Shown: positions 26,932 to 36,273 of the stretch, piece by piece
How positions within the stretch are numbered: the first letter of the stretch is position 1
Layout: each line of letters begins with the position of its first letter
Translations under genes and position numbers: made by a program
From: Victivallis sp. Marseille-Q1083
GTDB lineage: Bacteria; Verrucomicrobiota; Lentisphaeria; Victivallales; Victivallaceae
Assembly (NCBI RefSeq): GCF_903645315.1
Contig: NZ_CAHJXL010000002.1
Coordinates: 248,001-312,000, forward strand
Direction: 5' to 3'
Length of the DNA: 64,000 nt
The notes under the pieces: model-generated
Told to the model about the DNA's origin: nothing
Seen by the model: only the letters and a program-made list of their open reading frames with translations
Database searches by the model: none

Positions 26932-27918
26932 ATGGCTGAAAAAAATATGGCGACTGCCAAACGGCAGAAAAGCGCCTTTCGCATCTGGGTGGAATATATA
27001 CCGGTCTGGCTTCTGTATCAATTCGTCCATCTGTTGCCGCTCAAGGTTGCCTACCGGCTGATTCGCGGCATCTTCGGCGTGATGTTTTATTTCGACAGGA
27101 AGCACCGGGTGCGGACTGTTCAGCACCTGATGCATGCCGGCGTGGCGCCCGATGAACGCTCGGCCCGGCGGATGGCGAAGCGGGTCTACAAGAATTTCGG
27201 CATGCTGTTTGCCGAAATTGTCAAAATGGATCAGTTATTTTCCGTCGATAAAATCCGGATGGTCGGCGACCCCGAATCGATTCGGCGCTTGACCGCCGGA
27301 CCGGTGGAACAGCGGCAGAATGTCATCATCACGACCGGCCATTACGGCAACTGGGAGGTTGCCGGTACCGCTTTTGCCGCTTTCACCGGCTTGCCGATGA
27401 CTTCGCTGATGCGGCCGTTCGGCAATCCGTTGATTGGTGAACTGATTCTGCACGGCCGACGCAGCAAGATTCACGAACTGGTCGACAAGTCGGGCGGTAT
27501 CCGGCCGGTGCTTCGGGCCTTGAAAGCGCACCGGACGGTGGCGTTGCTGGTCGACCAGCATGCTTCCCGTGGCGAAGGGGTGGAAACGGTTTTTTTCGGC
27601 CAGCCGTGCCGGACGCACACTTCGCCGGCGCTGCTGCATTTGAAGACCGGTATTCCGATCCTGCCGCAGTTGACGCGGCGCTGCGGTGACAATTTCGAGT
27701 TCGAACTGGTGGTCGGCAAGATGATTGAATATCAGCCGACCGGAGATCGCGAGCATGATGTCCGGGTGATCGCGCAGCAGTATACCAGCGCTTTTGAAGA
27801 GATGGTCCGGCAGGACCCTGAACAATGGATGTGGGCGCATCGCCGCTGGCTGAACATCAATCGGAAAAGTACGGCGTCAGCGGCAGTCGAAAATGCGGAT
27901 TCGGCGGTTGTAAAATAG
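26932..27918 (+). CDS. LpxL/HtrB-type lipid A acyltransferase
   Basis: A 328-residue protein with an N-terminal hydrophobic segment (YIPVWLLYQFVHLLPL) and the HtrB-type acyltransferase domain. HYGNWE supplies the catalytic H-x4-E, and ALLVDQHASRGEGVETVFFG with SPALLHLKTGIPILP are typical of late acyltransferases that add secondary acyl chains to lipid A. This implies a Gram-negative envelope with lipopolysaccharide. It follows aroA by 18 bp. Which acyl position is modified cannot be decided. Confidence 0.85.
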   Translation: MAEKNMATAKRQKSAFRIWVEYIPVWLLYQFVHLLPLKVAYRLIRGIFGVMFYFDRKHRVRTVQHLMHAGVAPDERSARRMAKRVYKNFGMLFAEIVKMDQLFSVDKIRMVGDPESIRRLTAGPVEQRQNVIITTGHYGNWEVAGTAFAAFTGLPMTSLMRPFGNPLIGELILHGRRSKIHELVDKSGGIRPVLRALKAHRTVALLVDQHASRGEGVETVFFGQPCRTHTSPALLHLKTGIPILPQLTRRCGDNFEFELVVGKMIEYQPTGDREHDVRVIAQQYTSAFEEMVRQDPEQWMWAHRRWLNINRKSTASAAVENADSAVVK

Positions 27919-28016
27919 CGATGTTTGAATTATATTAGGAAATTTTCGATATCCGATACAACTGATTCCACCGCCGGGAATCCGGAAATAATAACGAAGG
28001 TTGCGAGGCAGAAACG

Positions 28017-28865
28017 ATGGCGATATTCGGCAGTTCAAAAACTTATACGACAGTCAAATCCAGCTCCAGAAAGATGGAAATTCCGGATGGCGCCTGGCTG
28101 AAATGCAAACGTTGCGGCCGTACGCTGTACAACGATCAACTGGAAGAAAACTTCAGCGTCTGTCCGCATTGCGCCTATCATTTCCCGATGAATGCGGTGC
28201 GGCGGATTGCGATGCTGACCGATGAGAACAGTTTTGTCGAGCTGGAAGCCGGCATGCGTTCCCTTGATCCGCTCGGTTTTGTCGATGCCCGCGCTTATGT
28301 CGAACGGTTGCGGGAGAGCGAGCAGAAAACCGGCCTGAACGAAGCGGTCATCTGCGGGTTCGCCAGTCTGGAGCATATTCCCTATGCGCTGGGGGTCATG
28401 GACTTCCGCTTTATGGGTGCGAGCATGGGATCGGTTGTCGGCGAGAAGATCACCCGCTTGATCGAACAGGCGACGGTGCGCAAGGTGCCGGCGGTGCTGG
28501 TGACCGCTTCCGGCGGCGCCCGGATGCAGGAGGGAATTCTGAGTTTGATGCAGATGCCGAAGACCTGTGCGGCGCTGGCCCGCCATGCGGAGGCCAAACT
28601 GCCTTACATCGTGCTGATCACCAATCCGACCTATGGCGGGGTTACCGCCAGTTTCGCTTCGCTCGGCGACGTGATTATTTCGGAGCCGGATGCGATGGTG
28701 GGCTTCGCCGGTCCGCGGGTCATCCAGGAAACTACCAACTCCAAATTGCCGGATGGTTTCCAGACGGCGGAGTTTCTGCTGGAGAAGGGATTGATCGATC
28801 TGGTGGTGGAGCGGAAAAATCTTCGCCGGGAATTGGGACTTTTCCTTGCATATTTCACAAAGTAG
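28017..28865 (+). CDS. accD: Acetyl-CoA carboxylase carboxyltransferase beta subunit
   Basis: A 282-residue AccD. The N-terminal zinc ribbon is intact, with Cys30, Cys33, Cys49 and Cys52 (CKRCGRTLYN ... SVCPHC). The crotonase-like core follows with GFASLEHIPYALGVMDFRFM, SGGARMQEGILSLMQM, NPTYGGVTASFASLGDVIIS and GFAGPRVIQETT. It forms the carboxyltransferase with AccA, encoded at 22.7-23.7 kb. It is followed directly by the SRP RNA gene. Confidence 0.95.
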   Translation: MAIFGSSKTYTTVKSSSRKMEIPDGAWLKCKRCGRTLYNDQLEENFSVCPHCAYHFPMNAVRRIAMLTDENSFVELEAGMRSLDPLGFVDARAYVERLRESEQKTGLNEAVICGFASLEHIPYALGVMDFRFMGASMGSVVGEKITRLIEQATVRKVPAVLVTASGGARMQEGILSLMQMPKTCAALARHAEAKLPYIVLITNPTYGGVTASFASLGDVIISEPDAMVGFAGPRVIQETTNSKLPDGFQTAEFLLEKGLIDLVVERKNLRRELGLFLAYFTK

Positions 28866-28907
28866 TGTATGGTAAAAAGGCAAGGCGGATGAAGTTGATT
28901 TAATTTT

Positions 28908-29021
28908 GTCGTCGGATCGGACCCTGTGCGCTGTCATTTGTGCCAACCGAGTCAGGTGGGGAACCAAGCAGCTCTACGCAACAATGCAGGTGCTGCAGGT
29001 CTTCTGGTCCGACGACTTTTT
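28908..29021 (+). ncRNA. ffs: Small signal recognition particle RNA (4.5S type)
   Basis: A roughly 109-nt RNA with terminal helix GTCGTCGGA (28908-28916) / TCCGACGAC (29008-29016) followed by TTTTT (29017-29021), a self-contained terminator. The apical part contains GTCAGGTGGGGAACCAAGC, the SRP helix-8 element: the GGAA tetraloop closed by GG/CC where E. coli has CC/GG, plus the conserved AAGCAGC arm. It binds Ffh for co-translational targeting. It lies between accD and rph, close to the dnaX-ybaB-recR cluster. Confidence 0.88.
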
Positions 29022-29085
29022 CATTTCAGGCGGTTGTTCCAACTGGCGTGGATGGCCGCGGCACACCAAAGACGGGTAGAATTTT

Positions 29086-29910
29086 ATGAAACGGATTGAT
29101 GGGCGGACAGCGGAACAATTGCGCTGGATCAGGGTGAACAAGGATTATCTGGCGCATCCTTTGGCATCGGTGATGATCGAAATGGGCCGGACCAAATTGA
29201 TTTGTTCCGTCAGTTGTGAACCGAAAGTGCCGGCCTGGATGAAAGCGCAGCATGTGCCGGGCGGCTGGCTCACCTGCGAGTACGGCATGCTGCCGGCCTC
29301 TACCCACGACCGGGCCAAACGGGAGGCTTCCAGCGGCAAGCAGAGCGGCCGGACGATGGAAATCCAGCGGCTGATCGGCCGCAGCCTGCGTTCGGTGATC
29401 GATTTGGATGTGCTGGGATGCAATACGTTGTATATCGACTGTGATGTCGTCGATGCCGACGGCGGAACGCGTTGCGCCGGCATCACCGGCGCCGCGATGG
29501 CCTTGCAGTTGGCGATGCGGACCGGATTTGCCAAGCGCAATTTCTCCGCCAATCCGTTGAAGGAAAGCATCGCGGCGGTCAGCGTCGGCATCGTCAACGG
29601 CGAACCGATTCTCGACTTGTGTTACGAAGAGGATTCCCGGGCGGAAGTGGATATGAATGTGGTGATGACCGAATCCGGCCGTTTCGTTGAAATTCAGGGG
29701 ACGGCGGAAAAACAGCCGTTTTCCCGTCAGCAGTTCTATCAGTTGCTGGATTTGGCGGAAAGCGGTTTGCAGAAAATTTTCGACATTCAGCGCAAGGTGC
29801 TCAACGGTCCCCAGGAGCGGACCGAATCGAATCAGAACCATGCTCCGCGTCCGAAAGCCGGAGAAGCGCTCGGCAGTCTCGGCGACGCCTTCGCCGACCT
29901 TAAACTATAA
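29086..29910 (+). CDS. rph: Ribonuclease PH
   Basis: A 274-residue phosphorolytic 3'-exoribonuclease that trims tRNA 3' ends. Diagnostic segments: RIDGRTAEQLRWIRV, GRTKLICSVSCEPKVPAWM, GWLTCEYGMLPASTHDRAKR, GRTMEIQRLIGRSLRSVIDL (the phosphate-binding region), DCDVVDADGGTRCAGITGAA and the late ESGRFVEIQGTAEKQPFSRQ. It has a C-terminal tail of about 25 residues beyond the fold. It lies 30 bp upstream of dnaX and may share its transcript. Confidence 0.95.
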   Translation: MKRIDGRTAEQLRWIRVNKDYLAHPLASVMIEMGRTKLICSVSCEPKVPAWMKAQHVPGGWLTCEYGMLPASTHDRAKREASSGKQSGRTMEIQRLIGRSLRSVIDLDVLGCNTLYIDCDVVDADGGTRCAGITGAAMALQLAMRTGFAKRNFSANPLKESIAAVSVGIVNGEPILDLCYEEDSRAEVDMNVVMTESGRFVEIQGTAEKQPFSRQQFYQLLDLAESGLQKIFDIQRKVLNGPQERTESNQNHAPRPKAGEALGSLGDAFADLKL

Positions 29911-29940
29911 AATGACCAGACAGGAATTACGGCTTACCCC

Positions 29941-31836
29941 ATGAGCGAATATCAGGTAATTGCCCGGAAGTGGCGGCCGCAGAAATTTGCCGATGTCGTC
30001 GGCCAGGAACATGTCGTCCGGACGTTGAAAAATGCGATCCGTCAGCAGCGGACCGCGCATGCGTATCTGTTCGTCGGTCCGCGCGGGGTCGGCAAAACTA
30101 CCACCGCCCGCATTTTTGCCAAGGCGTTGAATTGCGAACACCCGGAAGACGGCGAGCCGTGCTGCCGGTGTCCTTCCTGCCTGGCGATTGCCGATGACAG
30201 CAGCATCGATGTCATCGAAGTGGACGCCGCCAGCCGCAATTCGGCGGAAAATATGCGTGACTTGAGTGAAGAGGTCATGCACATGCCGGTGGCCGGCCGT
30301 TACAAGATCTACATCATCGACGAAGTGCACATGCTCAGCAAACACGCCTGGAACGCTTTGCTCAAGACGGTGGAAGAGCCGCCGTCGCATGTCAAATTCA
30401 TTTTTGCCACTACTGAAGCGCATATGGTGCTGCCGACCATCGTGTCGCGCTGCCAGCGCTTCGATCTGCAGCCGATTCCGACCCGGCTGATCCTGGAGCG
30501 CCTGGTGAAAATCGCCCGGGCCGAACAGGTGAAGGTTTCCAACGGCGCCTTGGAGGCGATCGCCCGGGCGGCGGACGGCGGCATGCGCGACGCCCAGTCG
30601 CTGCTGGACCAGATGATCGCCTTTTTCAGCGAGGGGGACAGGGAGATCGACGAAATGCAGATTCTTTCGCTGTTCGGCCTGACTGCGGCGGCGGAATTGG
30701 ATGCTTTGCTTCAGGCGATGTTGACCAATGATCGGGCGGCGGCGGTTTCCCGGATTCACCAGTTGGCCAGCCGCGGCCGTAATCTCGAGACTTTGTTCGA
30801 TGATATTCTGAATGTGCTGCGCGGAATTGAATTGGGTTATATTTTGCGCAATCCGGAGGAAATTCTGGAGACCGATGCCGAAACCGTGCAGCGTTACCGG
30901 CAGCTCGGTCAACTGGCCAAGCCGCAGATCGTCCGGATTTTGCTGGAGACGCTGGCGCCGGTCGGCCGGATTCTGCACGATGCGCTGAACAAGCAGATTT
31001 TTCTGGAGAGCATCATCCTGAAAGCGATGCGCGAAGCGCATGCGGTGAAGCTGGAAGATGTCCTGCAGCGTTTGAACCAGTTGCGTCAGGCCGGCGAATT
31101 GCAGTTTGTCGACCGGGTCCCTTCATTGGCGGCGCAGCCGTTGCCGGTCGCTTCGCATGCGGTGCCGGCGGCGGAACCGGTTGTTGCGGCGCCGTCGGTG
31201 AGCGGCGAAGCTCCGGCTGCGGTTGCCGTGCCGGAGCCGGAAGAACCGCCGGCTGCGGTCAACGTGCCGGAACCTCCCGGCGATTCGCGCCGGCAGACGG
31301 TTGCCCAATGGCAGCAGTTGCTGGGGGCGCTGGAGGGCAAAGTGCCGCCGGAATTGCTGGAAAGCCTGCGGGGTGGTAAAATGATCCAGGTGGTCGATAA
31401 AATTCTGACGGTGGATTTGGGGCGGCCGGCGGTCGACCCGGCGCCGGAGTCAGCCAAACTGCAGGCGCTCTGGCAGGAGATTACCGGCGATTGGGCGGCG
31501 CTTCTGGAGTTCAAATATGAGTTGGAAAATGTTGCGGTCGCCCGGCGGCTGCCGGAGCAGGAGCCGGCGGCTTTGGCGGTGGCGGCGGAGCATCCGTTGG
31601 AAGCTGCCGATTTGCGGGTGATTGAAGAACCGGATGAGGCGGCAGAAGATGCGGCGGAGCCGGAGGTGGAGTTGGCCGCACCGGCGGCTGCCGCGCCGGA
31701 ACCGGTGGAAGAAGAGGCGTCCGGGATGCGCAGTGTCCTGGGAGAAGTGGAAATCGTCAATGAAATGCGCGATCGGCCGGTGATCAAGGACGTGCTGGAT
31801 CTTTTCGGCGGTGAGATTGTGGATATTCATGGTTGA
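29941..31836 (+). CDS. dnaX: DNA polymerase III gamma/tau subunit
   Basis: A 631-residue clamp-loader ATPase. Walker A GPRGVGKTTTARIF covers residues 46-59 (Lys52). The zinc module is LNCEHPEDGEPCCRCPSC, Walker B is YIIDEVHML and sensor 1 is FIFATTEAHM. Then come the collar domain and a long Ala/Pro/Glu-rich linker (residues about 385-600). The C-terminal extension fits the tau form; I saw no A-rich slippery sequence of the E. coli frameshift type. It heads the conserved dnaX-ybaB-recR order. Confidence 0.95.
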   Translation: MSEYQVIARKWRPQKFADVVGQEHVVRTLKNAIRQQRTAHAYLFVGPRGVGKTTTARIFAKALNCEHPEDGEPCCRCPSCLAIADDSSIDVIEVDAASRNSAENMRDLSEEVMHMPVAGRYKIYIIDEVHMLSKHAWNALLKTVEEPPSHVKFIFATTEAHMVLPTIVSRCQRFDLQPIPTRLILERLVKIARAEQVKVSNGALEAIARAADGGMRDAQSLLDQMIAFFSEGDREIDEMQILSLFGLTAAAELDALLQAMLTNDRAAAVSRIHQLASRGRNLETLFDDILNVLRGIELGYILRNPEEILETDAETVQRYRQLGQLAKPQIVRILLETLAPVGRILHDALNKQIFLESIILKAMREAHAVKLEDVLQRLNQLRQAGELQFVDRVPSLAAQPLPVASHAVPAAEPVVAAPSVSGEAPAAVAVPEPEEPPAAVNVPEPPGDSRRQTVAQWQQLLGALEGKVPPELLESLRGGKMIQVVDKILTVDLGRPAVDPAPESAKLQALWQEITGDWAALLEFKYELENVAVARRLPEQEPAALAVAAEHPLEAADLRVIEEPDEAAEDAAEPEVELAAPAAAAPEPVEEEASGMRSVLGEVEIVNEMRDRPVIKDVLDLFGGEIVDIHG

Positions 31837-31874
31837 GTATAAATGGCAGGATTGATTGAAAGGTAGAGAAAAAG

Positions 31875-32192
31875 ATGTTTGGTAATTTGGCTGAAATGAT
31901 GAATGTGATGAAAAAGGCCAAAGAGATTCAAGGCAATATGAAGAACCTGAAGGCTGAACTGGCGGAAGCGGAATATGCCGGCAGTTCCGGCGGCGACCGG
32001 GTTCAGGTGGTGGTGAGCGGGGATTTGCGGGTGAAGCGGGTCGTGATTGCCGCCGACGCGATGAAGGATTTGGTATTGCTGGAAGATTTGACGACCGCGG
32101 CGGTGAATGCCGCTTTGGACAATGCGAAATGCGCCGCGCAGCAGAAGATGACCGAATTGACCGGCGGTATTGAAATTCCGGGTTTATTCTGA
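31875..32192 (+). CDS. ybaB: YbaB/EbfC nucleoid-associated protein
   Basis: A 105-residue DNA-binding protein typical of the family in length and sequence: an N-terminal helix (MFGNLAEMMNVMKKAKEIQG), a beta-rich middle (DRVQVVVSGDLRVKRVVI) and a C-terminal helix (AALDNAKCAAQQKMTELTGG). It lies between dnaX and recR, the standard position, and its end overlaps the recR leader. Confidence 0.93.
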   Translation: MFGNLAEMMNVMKKAKEIQGNMKNLKAELAEAEYAGSSGGDRVQVVVSGDLRVKRVVIAADAMKDLVLLEDLTTAAVNAALDNAKCAAQQKMTELTGGIEIPGLF

Positions 32193-32211
32193 CGCGGAAA
32201 GGGAAATGCCG

Positions 32212-32814
32212 ATGGCCGATTATCCGGAAATTATGGATGAGTTGATCGCCGGGCTGAAAACCTTGCCCGGCATCGGCCGCCGCAGTGCCGAGCGCCTGGC
32301 GCTGGCGATGCTGAAATGGCCGTCGGATAAACTGGCGCATATCGGTTCGTTGATCCAGAAATTGCCGGAAAGCGTCACTTTTTGCCCGGTTTGCGGCAAT
32401 CTGGCGGCCGAGGGGGCAATTTGTGCGGTTTGTGCCGATGCCGGCCGCAGGACATCGCAAATTTGCGTCGTCGAAGATTTTTCCCAGATCATCACCATCG
32501 AGAACAGCGGCAGTTACCGCGGCCTCTATCATGTGCTCGGCGGCCGCCTGTCGCCGCTGGAAAATCGTTCGGTGGCCGACTTGACGATAGAACCATTGTT
32601 GCGCCGCCTCGAAGCCGGCGCCGTCAAAGAGCTGATTCTGGCGTTGAGTCCGGACGTCGAGGGCAGGGCGACGGCGATTTACCTGGCCGGCCTCTGTGAA
32701 AAATTGGTGGAGCAAATTACCCGGCCGGCGCAGGGATTGCCGGCCGGGGCGGACATTACCTATGCCGATTCGGCGACGATTTCAGCGGCATTGGCCGGCC
32801 GGGTGAAATTGTAA
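32212..32814 (+). CDS. recR: Recombination mediator RecR
   Basis: About 200 residues from ATG 32212, 8 nt after GGAAAGGG; ATG 32206 is too close to that site, and the longer frame from 32170 has no ribosome-binding site. An N-terminal helix-hairpin-helix (LKTLPGIGRRSAERLALAML), a C4 zinc finger (FCPVCGNLAAEGAICAVC) and a Toprim domain (CVVEDFSQIITIENSGSYRG; GGRLSPLENR) are all present. RecR works with RecO/RecF to load RecA on gaps. It is the last gene of the dnaX operon. Confidence 0.95.
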   Translation: MADYPEIMDELIAGLKTLPGIGRRSAERLALAMLKWPSDKLAHIGSLIQKLPESVTFCPVCGNLAAEGAICAVCADAGRRTSQICVVEDFSQIITIENSGSYRGLYHVLGGRLSPLENRSVADLTIEPLLRRLEAGAVKELILALSPDVEGRATAIYLAGLCEKLVEQITRPAQGLPAGADITYADSATISAALAGRVKL

Positions 32815-32824
32815 GCCGGCCGCT

Positions 32825-32931
32825 GGCCTTCTTGCTCCGGAGAGCGAAGTCTCCGGCTGCCGGCCAAGCTCGCCTGTTTATCGTCCATCGCGATCAATGC
32901 CTCCCGGCTCCGGCGGATGCGGAGCAAGGCC
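32825..32931. other. Structured intergenic region between recR and the nucleoside hydrolase
   Basis: The 172-bp gap between two convergent genes holds a hairpin CCGGAGA (32837-32843)/TCTCCGG (32850-32856). It also holds a larger inverted repeat: GGCCTTCTTGCTCCG (32825-32839) against CGGAGCAAGGCC (32920-32931), identical apart from three extra bases in the first arm. No T-run follows either hairpin. I see no gene in the gap. Confidence 0.35.
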
Positions 32932-32986
32932 GGAAGACATTGACTGGATGGATTTGCGCGGCGGCTGGACATTGCGATGAGTTCGC

Positions 32987-33901
32987 CTATTGGCGCAGCA
33001 GCCGTTCGGTGATGAAATTCTGGAAGCCGGATAGATCCAGCCAGTCGACCGCCACTTCGATTCGATTGCCGGCATTCTCGTCCGGCACCGTGAAGCCGTC
33101 GTCGGTTACCCGGATGCCGAGAGTTTCGAACTTCAGGAATTGCCGGGAGAAGGCCAGGAAGATCGCCACCGTATCGAACAGGATCGAACTTTTTTCTTCG
33201 AATTTCCAGGGCGCCTGCAGTGCCGTGTGCCACATTCGGTATTGGGTGAAGATGTCCCGCAGAAGCGGTTGCGGCGATTCGAACAGCCGCCGGTAATTTT
33301 CACCGTCAAGGCGAACGACGCCGCAGGTATCCAGCGGGGTGATGACCATCGATTTCCACGGCGCGGCGAATACCGCCTGGGAGGCGGCCAGATCCGCTTT
33401 GACGTTGCATTCAGCGATCGGCACCGGATCCCATTCCAGCCCGCGGTAGATGCTGCCGTGCATGCCGACGAAATGAATCCTGGCGGCCAGGTCCGGCCGC
33501 CGTTTCAGCAAGGCGCCGATGTTGCTCAGTCCGGCGATATTGATGATGGTGACCGGTTCCGGCGACTGATCGATCAGTTCGATCAGCGCCTCAAGTCCGT
33601 TGGTGTGGATGGTGCCCGGGTAATCGGCCAGGTTGTAATCCCGGACATAATCGACGACCGTTCGCCAGTCGCCTTTGACCAGCGTCGGCAGCCCGATGCC
33701 GACTGGAATATCGGTCCGGCCGGCTGCTTCCAGCAGTTTGGCGATGATGCGGGCGCGGTAAATGGTATCGGAACAGGCGGACAGCACCAGTTTGACCTCG
33801 ACTTCCGGGCAGTGCAGCAGCAAAGCCAGCGCCCAGGCGTCGTCGATGTCGCCGCCGATATCGGTGTCCAGGACGACCGGAATAGGTTTGCGTTCAGACA
33901 T
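32987..33901 (-). CDS. Nucleoside hydrolase (IUNH family)
   Basis: A 304-residue protein whose N-terminus VVLDTDIGGDIDDAWALALL is the Asp cluster that binds Ca2+ and the ribose in inosine/uridine-preferring nucleoside hydrolases. Other family blocks are PVTIINIAGLSNIGALLKRR and the late DTVAIFLAF. It would split the N-glycosidic bond of ribonucleosides. No signal peptide is seen. It lies 10 bp downstream of the secreted GH42-like gene, so the two are probably co-transcribed. The ribosome-binding site for this ATG is poor (GGAG 13 nt upstream). The substrate may be another N- or O-riboside. Confidence 0.82.
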   Translation of the reverse strand: MSERKPIPVVLDTDIGGDIDDAWALALLLHCPEVEVKLVLSACSDTIYRARIIAKLLEAAGRTDIPVGIGLPTLVKGDWRTVVDYVRDYNLADYPGTIHTNGLEALIELIDQSPEPVTIINIAGLSNIGALLKRRPDLAARIHFVGMHGSIYRGLEWDPVPIAECNVKADLAASQAVFAAPWKSMVITPLDTCGVVRLDGENYRRLFESPQPLLRDIFTQYRMWHTALQAPWKFEEKSSILFDTVAIFLAFSRQFLKFETLGIRVTDDGFTVPDENAGNRIEVAVDWLDLSGFQNFITERLLRQ

Positions 33902-33911
33902 GATGAATGGT

Positions 33912-36155
33912 TTACTCCGTTATGGTTGATTTCGGCGGTTCCGGCAAATTTTTGCCGACCGCCAGGATCTTGGTTTCTTTTTCCTGCATCGGCAACTGGA
34001 ATTCGGTCAAGCGGCGCCCGATCAGGGTATCGCCGGTGACATCGTAGACATCCAGCGCTTCCGGCAGTTTGACGGTTTTGGTGCCGGCTTCCGGCGCGGT
34101 GATGCACAACCACGCCGCGTTGGCGGCCAGGTTGTCGTTGCTTTCCAGGTAGATGTGGACGCCGGCGTCGCGGAAGATTTCCCGCAGCACTTCGGCCGGA
34201 ACCGGCGTCATCGGCACGTAAACGCTGGTCCAGTCGGCGAATTTCCGGCTGACCATCGCCGGATCGCCGGTATCGGCATAGCGGCCGATCACCATCGTGC
34301 CGGAAGCGTCCGCCGCCGGCACGAAACGCGGCGAAAGTTCCGTTTTCATGCAGTTTTCGACCAGATCGGCCTGTTCCAGCAGCCGTTCCGGCAAGCCGAA
34401 GCGCTGGAGGCCGCGGCCGGTCGGCTGTTCCAGATTGACGACGACTCCGCCGGAATCCTGGACGGTGAAGTCCAGGCCGGTCAGCTGCTTCATTCCATCC
34501 AATGACAGGCTGTGCTCGGTGACGAAGCCGGGCGCGTAATACCAGATCAGTGTCTTGCCGTCCCGTTTGAGCTGCTCAACCGCCCGGCGTTCGGCATCGG
34601 TCAGGAAAAAGCAATCCAGGAAAATATACACTTTGTGATCCGGAATCAGGCCGTCGGCCAGATCGTCGATCAGGAACTTGCTGAACGGTGCGCCGCTGCG
34701 GCACAAGTCCTCCAACTGGCCCTGTTCGGCTTCATACATATTGCTGGTCCAGTCGAGATGGCCGCCGAGGTAGAATTCGCTCTGCGGCTGGGAAATCACC
34801 GCCACTTCGGCGATTTCCCGCCGCGGCAGTTGCATGGAATAATCCGCCCAGCGGTTGATCCGCTTGAAATCTTCCCGCAGGGCCGGCGCATCATACCATT
34901 CGCCGGACGAGTGGTCCATGTACCACATGCCGCTGTTGGCGCAGACGACATTGCCGAACGAACGGCGCAGCACCTGCTGGGATTCCCAGAGGTTGTTGCA
35001 GAGCGTCGCCCAGTTCTTGGGGAAGCTCAAATGGGTGCGGTCGTCGGCTTCATCGATGAACAGCTTGCCGTGCAATGCCAGGCTGGCCGGATAATTGCGC
35101 AACGCGCCGTCTTTGCCGGGGCCGCGCCGATGGTAGGTGTGCGGGCCGGCGATGGCATCCAGCGAAGTCAACCGGTGGGCCGCGCCGGCGGCGCGGTGAT
35201 GGATGTATTTCTCGTGCCAGTTCATATCCGGGCTGTAGCCGTACAGCGTCACCGTCAGCAGCCGGCCGTTGCTCTCGTCCTTGACGATCCGGCAGAAATG
35301 ATCGATGGCGTCGACGGTCACCTGATGATAAGCTTCCCAATAATCCATGCAGCGCCGGCCGAGTGCCGGGTCTTTGAAAATGCCGTAATCTTCGGCATAC
35401 AGTTCGCTTTCGTCCGGTGTCGTCGCGTTGTCGAACGTCACGGTATCGTCCTGCCAGGCTTCCCGCAGCGATTCGAGGTTGTTCCGGTAACGGTTGCGAA
35501 GGTAATTCCTGAAATAACGCTCCATCGCCGGCGTGTTGTCGACGCCGTACTGATGCCATTCGCCGCCCTGGGCGGTGCTCAATACCACGCCGATGACCTG
35601 ATCGGCATACGGGGAATCTTCGATATAGCGGACCATGCGCCGCAGCGCCGCGCCGGCCTGCTCCAGCCACAGCTCGGAAGCGAAGGATTCATTGCGCTTA
35701 TCGCTTTCGTCGTGACCGAAAAAAGCCTCTTCCGGATGTTTTTCCAGCCACCAGTCCGGCGCCCACAGATGGATGCGCGGCAGGAAATAACCGTTCGGAC
35801 AGCGCTGGGCCGTCGTCGACAGCACCCGCTCCATGATCGAATAATCGGTCGTGTAGTCATCGGTCCACCCCAGGTCGAGGAAGGAGGTTTTTTCGATGAA
35901 GGAGTACAGTTTGACGCCGGCTTCCTGGAAGGTCCTGGCGTCCTTCGGAGCAATTTCCTGTTCGAACAGAATCATCGGAAACAAAGGCTGTTCATTGATA
36001 AACAGCCCGGGGCTGCCGTGGTAATTCTGGATGGTCGCTTGGGGCATGGTGTGGTCCTCGGTATGGCGTGGTTCGGCGTCGGCGGCGTGCAACATTCCGC
36101 CGGTCAGCATCAACGACAAAGTCGCTCTGCGGATGGTTTGCGGTAAACTTGGCAT
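33912..36155 (-). CDS. Exported GH42-like (clan GH-A type) hydrolase
   Basis: About 747 residues from ATG 36155, beginning with a signal peptide (IRRATLSLMLTGGMLHAADA). The body resembles GH42-type beta-galactosidases: an N-terminal barrel with FLPRIHLWAPDWWLEKHPEE, GVVLSTAQGGEWHQYGVD (probable acid/base Glu), and KLFIDEADDRTHLSF (probable nucleophile Glu), then a trimerisation-like domain (VYIFLDCFFLTDAERRAV) and a beta-rich tail. The two Glu assignments are my inference. An internal ATG at 36047 with GAGG 8 nt upstream lies just after the leader. The gene is downstream of the pseudopilin and GntR genes on the same strand but separated by a terminator. The substrate is unknown. Confidence 0.75.
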   Translation of the reverse strand: MPSLPQTIRRATLSLMLTGGMLHAADAEPRHTEDHTMPQATIQNYHGSPGLFINEQPLFPMILFEQEIAPKDARTFQEAGVKLYSFIEKTSFLDLGWTDDYTTDYSIMERVLSTTAQRCPNGYFLPRIHLWAPDWWLEKHPEEAFFGHDESDKRNESFASELWLEQAGAALRRMVRYIEDSPYADQVIGVVLSTAQGGEWHQYGVDNTPAMERYFRNYLRNRYRNNLESLREAWQDDTVTFDNATTPDESELYAEDYGIFKDPALGRRCMDYWEAYHQVTVDAIDHFCRIVKDESNGRLLTVTLYGYSPDMNWHEKYIHHRAAGAAHRLTSLDAIAGPHTYHRRGPGKDGALRNYPASLALHGKLFIDEADDRTHLSFPKNWATLCNNLWESQQVLRRSFGNVVCANSGMWYMDHSSGEWYDAPALREDFKRINRWADYSMQLPRREIAEVAVISQPQSEFYLGGHLDWTSNMYEAEQGQLEDLCRSGAPFSKFLIDDLADGLIPDHKVYIFLDCFFLTDAERRAVEQLKRDGKTLIWYYAPGFVTEHSLSLDGMKQLTGLDFTVQDSGGVVVNLEQPTGRGLQRFGLPERLLEQADLVENCMKTELSPRFVPAADASGTMVIGRYADTGDPAMVSRKFADWTSVYVPMTPVPAEVLREIFRDAGVHIYLESNDNLAANAAWLCITAPEAGTKTVKLPEALDVYDVTGDTLIGRRLTEFQLPMQEKETKILAVGKNLPEPPKSTITE

Positions 36156-36273
36156 AACGATTGCATTCCCTGTGGGTTGAAATATCCGGTGTACCAATCC
36201 ATGATATAATCCGGATTGGCCCAAAAATCCAATCGATTGATCGGGATTTCAAACTTTTTTTTGAAGTATTCAG

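Noticed and set aside
29941-31836. Programmed frameshift in dnaX
   Set aside because: I saw no A-rich slippery heptamer with a following hairpin; the full frame encodes the tau-like form.
34512-36146. Open frame antisense to the GH42-like gene (544 codons)
   Set aside because: Same G+C-bias pattern; the minus strand carries the recognisable hydrolase.
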